Positions 1 through 11,300 of a DNA stretch of 64,000 bases are shown here, piece after piece. Position 1 is the stretch's first letter. Each line of letters begins with the position of its first letter. The position numbers and the translations under genes were made by a program. This DNA comes from Pyronema omphalodes (lineage: Eukaryota; Ascomycota; Pezizomycetes; Pezizales; Pyronemataceae): NCBI GenBank assembly GCA_024516155.1, contig JAJJXM010000010.1, forward strand, positions 372,001 through 436,000. The letters run 5' to 3'. The notes under the pieces were generated by a model. It did no database searches and was not told where the DNA came from. It saw only the letters and a list, made by a program, of their open reading frames with translations.

Positions 1-190
1 TCTATCGACAGCCTACCTGAAATCCCTGCATGATGAATTATTCTCGGACCGTTGATCCTTAATATTCACCGGCTAAACACCTTCGGGCCTAAACAACCGA
101 CGGTCCATGATTCCACCCCAAAAAGCTTTCCGGGTCTATAGCCAATTCTTCCAGCTGTACAACCTCGACCAAAACAACATGAACAACTTC

Positions 191-197
191 TATAAAT
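191..197 (+). promoter_or_regulatory. TATA-like box upstream of the GH131 gene
   Basis: TATAAAT lies about 40 bp before the ATG of the GH131 gene. It would give a very short leader. The placement is plausible, but it rests on sequence match alone. Confidence 0.3.
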
Positions 198-231
198 CCT
201 CTCTCTGGTCGATCCACAAAAACCCACCAAA

Positions 232-1400
232 ATGCAGTTCCTATACCTCCTCCCTCTCCTTCTTTCCGCCGCCAACGCTGGCACAGTAATCTGGGACGGC
301 CGCTTCAAGTAAATATTGATCTTCTTTTCTCCTACATCTATGATTTTAATCCTGTTCATAGTGATTACTCCACTGCTACAGACCTCAATAAATGGTCCTG
401 GTCAAATCAAGTCGGTTCCTATCAATGGTATATCCATGGTACCGGCCCAACGACGGATTATGTGAACCTGTCTCCAAGCTTCGGGAACCCATCCGACACC
501 TCCTCAAAGCAAGGCGCAAAGCTCAGCATCTCTCCAACTGCACTTTGGAACAGCGACATGTGGCGTACCGAGTTGATTCTTCAAACCACCTCCAATCTCG
601 GAACTGGGAAGCTCTGGTATCACTTTTCCGTCAAAAAGACAGGGACAAATCCCCCCAACGCAAAGTAAGTTTTCCATCTACCACCAGAGAGACCGAGAAG
701 GTTGACATAAAATCACCACAGCTACGAACACCAAGTTTGTTTCTTCGAATCTCATTTCACCGAGCTTAAATTCGGCAAGATTTCCGGTACCACGATAGCA
801 GATCCACGTTTACAATGGTTTGTTGGCGGTAGCTCTCGATGGGCTATCGATTGGGCTGCTGATGTATGGCATAACTTTGCTTATGAAATTGATTTTTCGG
901 CTCAAACGGTTGGTTTATGGCACAGTATTGGGGGTGAAGACCTGGGACAGGTTGTATCTGGTGTGAAGGCTAGTACTAGCACGAATTCGGCGGATTGGCA
1001 TCTGGGGATTCTGAGGTTGCCGGATAGAAGTGGCGGTGCAAATGATCAGGATATTGAGGATTGGTATTTTAGTGGTGTTTATGTTGAGAGTGGAAGCTTG
1101 AATACTAAGATTGGGACGGGATCTGGTGGCGGAGGAGGAGGAGGAGGAGGGAAGAGCTCGACGACTACGTCAAAGGTAGCTAGTAGTACTACGAAAACGA
1201 CTACAACCACGAGTACTCCACCGACTACGACGAGTGCTGGTACTGCAGACAAGTATGCTCAATGTGGTGGGATTGGATTCACTGCGGTTGGGTGTAAGGC
1301 TGGGTTGACTTGTACCAAGTTGAATGATTATTACTATCAGGTGAGTTTTACTTTGATGAATTGGAGAAGCTATGGCTAATTATTGATTTAGTGCTTGTGA
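232..1400 (+). CDS. Secreted GH131-family beta-glucanase with C-terminal CBM1
   Basis: Four exons (232-308, 362-664, 722-1340, 1392-1400) keep phase and give 335 residues. Residues 1-16 are a signal peptide ending ANA. The mature protein begins GTVIWDGRFND and continues with LNKWSWSNQVG, YQWYIHG and a WRTEL block, which I recognise as the fungal GH131 catalytic domain (exo/endo beta-1,3/1,4/1,6-glucanase), roughly residues 17-255. A run of nine glycines and a Ser/Thr-rich linker (about 257-300) leads to a CBM1 (about 302-335) with QCGGIGF, GLTCTKLNDYYYQ and final CL. The last exon codes only Cys-Leu-stop, and it is needed to complete the CBM1 disulphides. It is expected to be secreted and to act on plant or fungal cell-wall glucan. 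A polysaccharide-lyase fold cannot be excluded without an alignment, but GH131 is much more likely. Confidence 0.8.
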
Positions 1401-2402
1401 ACGGAGCTCATTAACTATAATTTCAAGGAGGAAGATTTGGGGCTGCATATATATATCTGGTTTCATAATAAAGCTGATTTCATCTATGTGATGACGCTTG
1501 GGTTGATTCAATTACGCTGTGAATATATCCGGTCGGAAATACGAAAAACAGAGGAATTTGGGGGAGTTTGAATCATTCGGTTTTGTTTGTAATCATGCGT
1601 ACACAACTCAAAGTGAAAAAAAAGCCGGCTTGCGGTTATTCAATCAGGGACTGGTCCGGAGTCTTTGATGCGCTTCCGCCTAGGTGTAACCCCACTGCGC
1701 GTTAGATTCTCGCTTAAACTGAGCCCTGGTCGACAGACTCGGCATTGGTTTGGCGTCCGCATAAATATTTCGGTTTGCCGGGTTGATTCTTCCAGAAGCT
1801 CGAGAACATTTCCAGAAACTTCAAACTGAGAATGACAACTCACTTACGTCTAGAGGTAGCTGCTTCTAGAATAACATGCAGTATTCGTTCCCATTGAAAA
1901 CCAACACTGAGGAATCCCTTTGTAATCATCAGTATCCCATCTACACTGCAGTGCGTATCCGATTTAGAGTCCGCATGGTACATAGCGTAGCCACTACCGA
2001 TGGCGTTCAGGCTTGTTTTGAGGCTCAAACTCAGGAAGTTTCCGGTAGTCCTTTCTCTGGCCGGGACATCAACGTTTTTTTTCCGATTTGCAGACTTAAG
2101 CTTTCTGTTCAATTCCGGTCTTTTTTATTTTTATTTTATTTTTATTTTTTTGTTTTTTTCTCCTGATTGATTTTATTCAGTGGCGGAGAAAAGAAACGGA
2201 ACGGACAACAAGCTCCAACCCCGCCGTCCAATCCCGTTCACTTATCACAATTGGACCGTTCGGGAGTCCGTATACCGCTCGTACATCCCATCTACGTATC
2301 TGCTGGTCGGTCGTTATCAGACTTTTCGCCGGCGTTCGTTGCACAGACTCTGCTGCTTCTGCTGCTCAATCGTCACGGTATCAATCCCTTCCAGTCCCGT
2401 CC
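1401..2402. other. Intergenic spacer with AlaRS promoter region
   Basis: No supportable gene. It holds the 3' flank of the GH131 gene, an AT-rich patch near 1450 and a T-rich block at 2117-2160 (runs of T broken by single A). Short open frames here share no features with known proteins. The last part presumably holds the AlaRS promoter and leader. Confidence 0.5.
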
Positions 2403-5400
2403 ATGAGCGCAGCAGTCCTTCGTCACAGCGGCCCTTCGTCGTCGTGTGGTCGCGGACTGATTAGACTTCGGCTAGAGGCCTCCAATGTTGGTGATGGTTC
2501 GAGTAGCTGCTTGCTCGGTCGTCTCGATGGACACTGTTCTGGCCAGAGAAGATTGTTGTCTGCGCTGAGTCACTCGAGCTGTCTTCAGAAGAGCCCGGGC
2601 CGCCACAGCAACCACCCCACCTTGCAGCAACAGCCTTTTGCACGCCAACGCCAACAACCCCTCCAACGCCAACCCCTCCTCAAATCCAACAACCCCGTGA
2701 TCCCCGGCATATACCGTCGATCCTTCTCTAAAACCGCCGCCTTTCTCGCATCTGACACCCCATCGACAACCATGGAGTGGACCGCTGATCGAGTTAGAAA
2801 GACCTTCATTGAGTACTTCCAGAAGCATGAGCACACTTTTGGTGAGTTTGTTGCGGTTTTCTTTTGCTTCGTTGTTGTGTTGCTTCATTGCTTCTATTGC
2901 TTCCATTGCTCTCATCGCGGTGGCGAAATATCCAACTTTATACTGATCAAACCTCAGTGCCATCTTCGTCGGTCGTGCCTCACTCCGACCCTACTCTTCT
3001 CTTCGCCAATGCGGGAATGAACCAGTACAAGTCGATTTTCCTCGGCACGGTTGATCCTTCATCTGACTTCGCCAAGTTGAAGCGTGCTGTCAATTCGCAG
3101 AAGGTATGCGCTGAGCCAGATACCTGAGGATATAAAATGGAATATGGACTCAAACTAACTGTTTGGACAGTGCATTCGTGCAGGTTTGTTCACTATCTAA
3201 TCCGACATGAACCTATCTAATGCGCTCCAAAAGGTGGAAAGCACAACGATCTCGATGATGTTGGAAAGGACAGCTACCACCACGTTCGTACTACCTCCTT
3301 CGCCACTCTAAACATGCGCTTACTGTTACATAGACCTTCTTCGAGATGTTGGGTAACTGGTCTTTCGGCGACTACTTCAAGAAGGAAGCGATTGAGATGT
3401 CCTGGGAGCTCCTCACCAAGGTCTACGGAATCAGCCCTGACCGGTTGTACGTTACCTACTTTGAGGGATCCGTCGAGGGAGGATTGGAGCCTGATCTCGA
3501 GGCAAAGGAGTACTGGAAGCAGATGGGAGTTCCCGAGGACCACATTCTTCCCGGAAACATGAAGGACAACTTCTGGGAGATGGGTGACCAGGGTCCTTGT
3601 GGACCTTGCTCTGAGATCCACTACGATCGCATTGGAGGAAGAAACGCCGCTTCCCTCGTCAACCAGGACGACCCCGATGTGTTGGAGATCTGGAACAACG
3701 TTTTCATTCAGTACAACAGAGAGGCGGACAGATCCTTGAGATCTCTCCCCAGCAAGCACGTCGACACCGGAATGGGTTTCGAGCGTCTTGTCTCCGTTCT
3801 CCAGGATGTTCGCTCCAACTACGACACTGATGTCTTTGCCCCTCTTTTCCAGAAGATCCAGGAGATTACTGGAGCTCGCGCTTACGAGGGCAAGTTCGGT
3901 GCTGAGGACAAGGACGGTGTTGACACTGCCTACCGTGTCATTGCCGACCACATCAGAACTTTGTCTTTCGCCATTGCTGATGGATGTGCTCCTAACAACG
4001 ATGGACGTGGATACGTCATCCGCCGTATTCTCCGTCGTGGTGCCCGTTACGCCCGCCGCTACTTCAATGTCGAGATTGGAAGCTTCTTCTCCAAGCTCGT
4101 CCCCACCTTGGCTGAGCAGTTGGTATGTTGGGTCCTTTTTTGGATGGTATCACCGGTTTGCTAATTATTGTAGGGCCCCATGTTCCCCGAGCTTCAGAAG
4201 AAGCAGGCCGATATCCAGGAGATCCTCAACGAGGAGGAGGAGTCTTTCTCTCGCACTCTCGACCGTGGTGAGAAGATGTTCGGACAGTACTCCAACCAGG
4301 CTAAGGCCCAGGGATCCAAGAACTTGAACGGTGCCGATGTCTGGCGCTTGTACGACACCTACGGTTTCCCCGTCGACCTTACCCGTATCATGGCTGAGGA
4401 GGCAAACCTCGAGATCGACGAGGTTGAGTTTGAGAAGGCTAAGGCTGAGGCCAAGGAGGCCTCCAAGGCTGTCAAGAAGTCTGGAAACGTTGAGCTCATC
4501 AAGCTCGACGTCCACGACCTTGGAAAGCTTGAGCTCATGAACGAGGTTCCCAAGACCGATGACCAGTACAAGTACCAGCGTGGAGACATCACCTCCCAGA
4601 TCAAGGCTATCTACTACAACAAGGAGTTTGTCTCTACCACCGAGGCCATTCCCAAGGAGGCCCAGATTGGTATCATCATGGACAAGACCAACTTTTACGC
4701 CGAGCAGGGAGGACAGGAGTACGACACCGGAAAGATTGTCATTGACGGAAAGGCCGAGTTCGAGGTTACCAACGTCCAGTCCTACGCTGGATACGTTCTC
4801 CACACCGGATACATCAACTACGGAACCTTCTCCGTTCTCGACGAGGTTATCTCCGAGTACGATGAGCTCCGTCGTTCCCCCATCCGCAAGAACCACACCG
4901 GAACTCACATTCTCAACTTGGCCCTCAAGAAGGTTCTCGGAACTGAGGTTGACCAGAAGGGATCCCTTGTCTCTGCTGAGAAGCTCCGTTTCGACTTCTC
5001 CCACAAGACCCAGGTAACCGTTGAGCAGCTCGCCGAGATTGAGACTATTGCCACCCGCGAGATCCGCCAGAACTTCCCTGTCTACTCCACTGAGGTTCCT
5101 CTCGCCACCGCCCGCGAGATCGAGGGTGTCCGTGCCGTCTTCGGAGAGACCTACCCCGACCCCGTTCGTGTTGTCTCCGTCGGTGTCCCTGTTGAGGACC
5201 TTATCAAGGATGTCAAGAACCCTGCCTGGGCCGAGGTTTCCGTCGAGTTCTGTGGAGGAACCCACGTTGAGCGTGCTGGTGACATCAAGGAGCTCGTCAT
5301 TATCGAGGAGTCCGGAATCGCCAAGGGAATCCGTCGTATCGTTGCCGTCACCGGTAACGAGGCTTACGAGATTCAGCGTGTTGCCGCTGAGTTCGCTGCC

Positions 5401-5961
5401 CGTCTCGATGCCCTCGACAAGATGGCTTCCGGTGCCGACAAGGAGGCTGAGATCAAGAAGGTCCAGGTCGACCTTAACAACATCTCCATCTCTGCCGTCG
5501 TCAAGGCCCAGCTTAAGGAGAAGTTCTCCAAGATCCACAAGGCTATGATGGATGCCCAGAAGGCCATCACCAAGGCTGAGATGAAGGCCGCCGTTGACGC
5601 CGTCACCGAGTACTTCGCCCAGAACGCCGACGCCAAGAGCATGATCGCCAAATTACCCATCGGAGCAAACACCAAGGCTATCGGTGAAGCTCTCAAGTAC
5701 GTCCAGAAGGAGAAGAAGGATGCCACTGTCTACCTCTTCGCCGAGGACGCCGCCGAGGGTAAGGTTGTCCACGGATGCTACATCGCTCCTGAATTGCAGA
5801 AGCAGACTACCGCTTTGGAACTTGCATCTGCGGTCTGTGAGGTCGTTGGTGGAAAGGCTGGTGGAAAGGGACCTGCGGTTCAGGCCGTTGGAACGAATAC
5901 GGGGAAGATTGATGAGGCGCTTGAAAAGGCGACTAAGTTCTTGGAGAAGTTTACTTTGTAA
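2403..5961 (+). CDS. ALA1: Alanyl-tRNA synthetase, probably dual cytosolic/mitochondrial
   Basis: Charges tRNA-Ala with alanine and edits mischarged Ser/Gly. Six exons (2403-2841, 2958-3103, 3171-3183, 3234-3283, 3334-4122, 4174-5961) give 1074 residues from the first ATG. The second in-frame ATG at 2772 ([12 protein letters not shown]) gives 951 residues, the usual eukaryotic cytosolic length. The first 123 residues are Arg/Ser/Gln-rich and poor in acidic residues, like a mitochondrial presequence. The class II core has [47 protein letters not shown] and GMGFERL. The editing domain shows HTGTH (about 720-724) and CGGTH (about 839-843), the metal-binding His/Cys residues. A C-Ala domain rich in Gly closes the protein. 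Exon 3 is only 13 nt (residues CIRA plus one base). Intron 4 uses a GTTCGT donor. Confidence 0.95.
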
Positions 5962-6261
5962 GGAAGGGAAAGGAATTGGCTGGTGATGGTGATGGGGATG
6001 GTTTAAGTTAGATAGGGATAGGGATATGGATATGGATACGGATATGGATTCTTTTTTTTTCTTTTTTTTTACTTTGATTTGATTTGATTTGATTTGGTTG
6101 GTTGATTTGTTGTTTGGTTTGGTTAAGGAAAAAATGTTGAGGAATATATGATTGGCGCTCAATATATGGTTAATGAATGAGAATGCTTCGGGATGCCTTT
6201 GGGATTTTTTGATTGTCGGGAATTATTGGCCATTTTTGAGTGATTTAGTGTGAATGTGCAA

Positions 6262-6305
6262 CCCCCTCCCCCCCCTCCCCCCCCCCCCCCCCCCCCCCCC
6301 CCCCC
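6262..6305. repeat. Poly-C tract
   Basis: About 40 nearly uninterrupted cytosines just past the AlaRS 3' flank. The complementary strand could form a G-quadruplex. The true length may be uncertain because such runs are hard to sequence. Confidence 0.85.
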
Positions 6306-6734
6306 GCCCACGGAATTTGCACTTACCAATCAATAACCACAACCATAACCAAAACCATAACCATAACTTCAGAAGTTCTCTGAGAAAATTGAAGATTTAA
6401 ACCCCCTACCGTAGACAACTTAACTATAATCACTACAAAATATCTATCTTGTGCTTTGGAAAACGTAAAAATCTACATTTCTCTTTTTTTTTTTTTTTTT
6501 GCATCAGAAAAATTAAACATTGGAAAAATTGAAAAGATTAAAAAAATTAAAAAATTGAAAAAAAAACAATTGAAAAAAAAACAATAAGAAAAACAATAAC
6601 AATAACAGGCGCTGCGATGATATGCTGGTTAATAAAATTTCGGATTTAACTTAACTTGTATGTATGAGTATTGTTTATTTATTATTTATTATGTAGCATC
6701 TATGTATGTTGATATGCTGTATTATGATCTGATC

Positions 6735-6778
6735 TGATATGATATGATATGATATGATATGATATGATATGATATGAT
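6735..6778. repeat. GATAT pentanucleotide microsatellite
   Basis: About nine tandem GATAT units in the AlaRS-YPP1 spacer, with no sign of coding. Confidence 0.85.
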
Positions 6779-7439
6779 ACTCTTCGCTTCATGGCTTGAG
6801 GAAGCAGGTAGGTAAGTAAGTAAGTAAAGGTAAGTAAGTCTACAGTACTGAGTCCTCAGTCAGCTGACAGCTGCCATCGGGACCTTAACAACCGTCAACA
6901 AGTTCACGATACACCACCATTACACACGCTACACTTTAAATGCTCACTAGACCATAGAATTAACTATGTTTCTTCATACGATTATCAACTTTCGATACTA
7001 GGTTATCCTACAGCTTTCTTATGTACAGTAAGTAAGCACACTGTTGTCTTCATGGAAATTTTGGGTTGCTGGAAAATAGAGAATATGGAGGAAGAAAGTG
7101 GGAAAGAAGGATGAAAGTGGGAAGAAAGTGGGAAAGAAGGTGAGGAAGAAGATACAGAGACACAGAGACAGACACAAAGCACACACAGACACAGACACAG
7201 ACAAAAAGCATACAGAAAGGGACATACTCAAACCAAGGCAGAACAAATCAAATAAAGGCAGAACAAAGCAAATCGAGGCAGAACAAATCAAAACAAATCA
7301 AAGCAAAACCAAATAAAAGTAAAACACACAGTCTACAGAGACGCATAGAGAGAGAAAATAATCAAGGCAAAGGGAAGTAAATCAAAACACACAGTAAAAC
7401 ACACAGCACAGCAAAACAACACAAAACAACACAAAACAT

Positions 7440-7636
7440 ACAACAAAACACACAGCAAAACACACAGCAAAAACACACAGCAAAACACACAGCAAAACAC
7501 ACAGCAAAACACACAGCAAAACACACAGCAAAGTCAAACCAAAGCACACAGCAAAACACACAGCAAAACACACAGCAAAACACACAGCAAAAACACACAG
7601 CAAAACACACAGCAAAGTCAAACCAAAGCACACAAA
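7440..7636. repeat. 12-bp minisatellite CAAAACACACAG with higher-order structure
   Basis: Tandem copies of a 12-bp unit on a strand almost lacking T. A block ending CAAAGTCAAACCAAAGCACA occurs twice (near 7530 and 7615), so the array has a longer second-level period of about 85 bp. Three frames stay open on the minus strand because the unit is four codons long. These are not genes. Confidence 0.8.
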
Positions 7637-8001
7637 ACAATACAAAAAGCACACAAAGTAAATCAAAACACACAACAAAAACCAAAAATCTAATAACATC
7701 AAAACAAAACAAAAGATACGAAACATGACAATTAACTGTATATAAAACAGTAAAAGAAAAATACAAGATAAGATACACAAAAAGCAAATAGCAAACACAA
7801 AACTAACCCATATCAACAACCTGCCACCAGCAACCGTCTACCTGCTAGCAACTACAACCAATTCCACTCCACTCCACGCCACTCCACTACACACCATTCC
7901 ACGCTACTACATCCCACTCCACTACACTACACACCACTACACTACACACCACTACACACCATTACATTCTATAAATCCCACACCCCATATCCCACATCTA
8001 T

Positions 8002-8028
8002 AGGGCGGGGGCGGGGGGGGGGGGGGGG
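8002..8028. repeat. Poly-G tract
   Basis: A run of G interrupted by two C near its start. It mirrors the poly-C tract at 6262-6305, so the spacer is bracketed by oppositely oriented homopurine runs. Confidence 0.8.
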
Positions 8029-8334
8029 GTTAAAAACCTATAAATTACACAAACAAATCTGTTTTACTTTATCTTCTTTGTTATAAGTATATATTAGAAC
8101 AGAATACGAAAATACGAAAAAGAGAGAAAACAAAAAAAAGTATATATAATCAACTCCCAATTTCCTTAATTTCCCAATTCCTTTGTAAAACCTCGATAAC
8201 CCCAACCCCTACTTCTATATCCCATCTTATCTTATCCTATCCTATCTTTCAATGTCCAATAAATATATATCAAATCAACTCAACTCAAGTGCTAAACTTT
8301 CTAAAAAGAATTCCACGTCAAAAGGGTACGAATT

Positions 8335-11300
8335 TTAAACAACCCCAGAACCACAGCATCTCCAATCCCTAACTCCAGTACCATCCTCCAATTCTACGAC
8401 CTTCCACAAGGCAGCCTTGGCTCTATCAACCTCACCACTCTTCTCAAGGGCATCGGCAAGAAGGAACCATGCATCTGGTAAATCCCAACCTCTTGGCGTA
8501 ACAACCAATTTCTCCAATAACCCAAGAGCTCTGTTTCTACATGCAAGCTTATTAAGGTAGCTCTCTCCATCATCTAGTTGAACTGCAGGTTGGTTGGTCT
8601 CTGAGGAGTCTCTGGTCTCTGGACGAGGTTGATTCTCATCAAGCTGGTCTGAGGAAACTTCCAATAACAGCTGGGTTAATCCGAGAATTGCCGCTGGGTT
8701 GTTGTGGTCCAATACAATAGCGTGCTCGAAGAGTTCTGCTGCTAATCCTTTACGGTTTTGAGCAAGGGCAAGCATGGCGCGCTGGAAAATGTGTTAGTAA
8801 GGATAACTAATATAAACGAATAAGGAACGGGAAAATGAGTAATTACCTCAGCCAATACATCAGCTTCGCCGTTCTCCTGGTTACCAATCAAGCTGCTAGC
8901 CTCCTCAGTGGCCAAAAGGGCTTCCTGGTAAAATCCAGCACGACGGTAAAGGCCAGAAACACAAATCCAAGCCTTTTTAAGAGCACCCAAAACCTGCTTC
9001 CTTTCTTCGTCGACAGCGAGTTTGGGTTCAGGAAGCTGGATAGGGCGACGAATGGAGCGACGGTCAAGTCCATCGTCGGGGATTATGTCCTTGCCAATTG
9101 CTAGAGGGTGGGGAAGCTTATGTTGAGGGAGATTGTGGGGGATAGATTCCCGACGAGGAACGGCGGGGGCTTCGACTTCTTCATCTGGGACGGCTTCGAG
9201 GGGTACTGAAGTTGCGGAGGCGGTGGCGGAGGATTGAGCGTATTTGAGGTGGTGGTGGTTGTGAAGTTTGTTCTTGAGGGAGTGGAAGAGGTGAAGGTCG
9301 CCGGTGCTGGCATTATCGAAGTTGAGAGAGGAGGCTTCCGTAACGGCGTGAGGAAGGGGTGGAGTAGGTGGCTCGGTGCTGGTAAGGCCTTCCCGAAGAC
9401 GGAGGCTTCCTAAACTGCGCATCTTCTTAACGGTGCTGCCGGAGATGGATCCGGAACGTCCCAAGCGGGTCTTGGTAGGTGCCGTATCCGTAACCTGGAT
9501 CTTAGGAGCACTGGGTGTGTTGGGGGATTCTGAATCGCCTGTTAGAGATTTATATCCTGACTTAGGTCTTTTAACAAGGGTTCCACCTAAGGACTGAGGA
9601 GTTCCATCCGTTGTGTTAGCCGTCTGGAGACTGGAGTATGAAGCGGAAAACTGTTTTTTGTGGGTCCTTCCGAAAATCCGGGATCTTCTGCTGGCAGTGG
9701 TGGTGGGTCGGGATACAGATGAATTGCCGCTCTCCGCAGTTGCAGGTACTTGCATGTTGTCTGCATCTAGGGTTGCGCTTACTTGTAACCTTTGGACAAG
9801 GTGGGTTCCGTCGAAAAGCATGCTGTAGAGCTCCAATAGTTGTTCGGCCATGGAAATGGCGGTTTCGGTATCCTCAACGGCTTCTACGATAGCGAGCTGT
9901 GAAATCCTGAGTTCTAAAATAGCAATCTTGTCCCCTACTCCCAAATCGGCAACAGCTTCCCTTCCTTCTCCTACTATTTCAAAGGCATTTTTGCAAACCT
10001 TCTCCGCAGTCTCAAAATCTTCAGTAGCTGTCATTAAGAGGGCCAATAGGTGCAACAAAGGTACAGCGAAGCGCTTGTAGTCCCTGGCATTTCCTTCGAT
10101 ATCGTCGGGGTTTTCGTTGTCCAAAAAGTTGTATTTCAATGCTCCGAGACCCTTCCTACAGCTCTCCATAGCATTTTCAATTTGGCGCATCTCAGCCTCA
10201 ACTAAAGCCAATCCATACCAGCCCTGGATATCGATGACATCGAGACCCAATCCCTTACGGAAAGCCTCAGCAGCCTTCTGCTGGTGCTCTGGACGAATTT
10301 CGGCCTCCGGAGTCTGACGAGCAAAGGCGGCGTTGGCCATACCAATTCCTCGGTAGATTTCCGCAAGGATATATTTATCCTTAACCTTCCACTGGTCGAC
10401 CCATCTCTCCATCTTGTTTGCTAGATCAACGGCCTCCTGGCCCTTACCAACAAACTTGCATAATACCCGGATGCCCTCGACAACGGTCTTAAAAATGGTG
10501 CGGGTAGAGTCAAAGTCTTTTTCGATGTGTCCCTTCTGGATACGGTCCATACCGGCCTGAATAAGCATAATGTAGGTGTTGAGAGCGGAAACTGCATCTG
10601 TAAAGTTTCCAATTGCTGTAAGGGTGTAGAAAAGGTGTCGGAGTATCCGGGGAGAGTGGAAGGATTTCCTAGCAGCTCTGTAGAGAATCTCAACAACAGG
10701 TGCGGCATCCTCTGCAGAACCGCCAGATACCCGCCAGTTCTCGACAACCTGATCAACCCACTCTCCAACAACCTCGTGATACTCCTCAGCTCTGGGGAAT
10801 CTAACACTGGAAGTCAAGTATTTTTCGAAAATTTGTGAAATAGCCTTTAATTCCTGGCGAAGCTTCTCTGGGGGTCCAAGTCTAGTAGTAGGAGCAGGAG
10901 TAGTAACAGCAACGCCCTTCTGACCATCGGCACCCTCAGCATCCGCGCTTACAGGAGCGGGTTTTGCCTGGGCAGCCGCCGCCAAGTGTGTCTGAACTGG
11001 TGAGTTGGGGTGATTTGCCGGGAGCAAAATTAATGATAGAAATTTGAAGTAACATCTGTAAACCTCACGTCTCTTCTCCTCGCGCTTAGGGTAGGAGACC
11101 TTGAGTGAGGCAGCGAGTGCAGCCGCTGCGGCCTGTCCACCCTCACGGGGAATAGCGTTGATGAAAGTATTAAAGCGTCTAAAACCACTGGCAACAGTAG
11201 CCTCATCAATTACCGTCTTACCGATGGCTACACCGACGGAATCCCCGCCAATATACAAAGAGGATGCCCGACTGTCCCTCCGGTAATGTCCACCCTCGTT

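Larger units (their letters stand above)
5962..8334. other. Long low-complexity intergenic spacer
   Basis: No gene seen in 2.4 kb between the convergent AlaRS and YPP1-like genes. From left to right: a nearly pure C tract (about 6262-6305), an A/T-rich stretch with homopolymers (6480-6590), a GATAT pentamer array (6735-6778), AAGT repeats (about 6810-6838), an almost T-free A/C/G-rich stretch (7090-7980) with a 12-bp minisatellite, CCACTACA-type repeats (7860-7970) and a G tract (about 8002-8028). Open frames in it read only FCCV or VCFA patterns from the repeats. Confidence 0.7.

Noticed and set aside
4165..5538. 457-codon open frame antisense to AlaRS
   Set aside because: Rich in Leu, Val, Gly and Asp in the pattern expected when a strongly codon-biased gene is read backwards. 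The sense strand is an unmistakable enzyme.
6262..6305. Poly-C run taken as a telomere or centromere signal
   Set aside because: No TTAGGG-type repeat anywhere in the window, and housekeeping genes lie on both sides.
7333..7819. Cys/Phe/Val-rich minus-strand frames of 60-145 codons
   Set aside because: Produced by the CAAAACACACAG minisatellite. No unique sequence long enough to be a protein.
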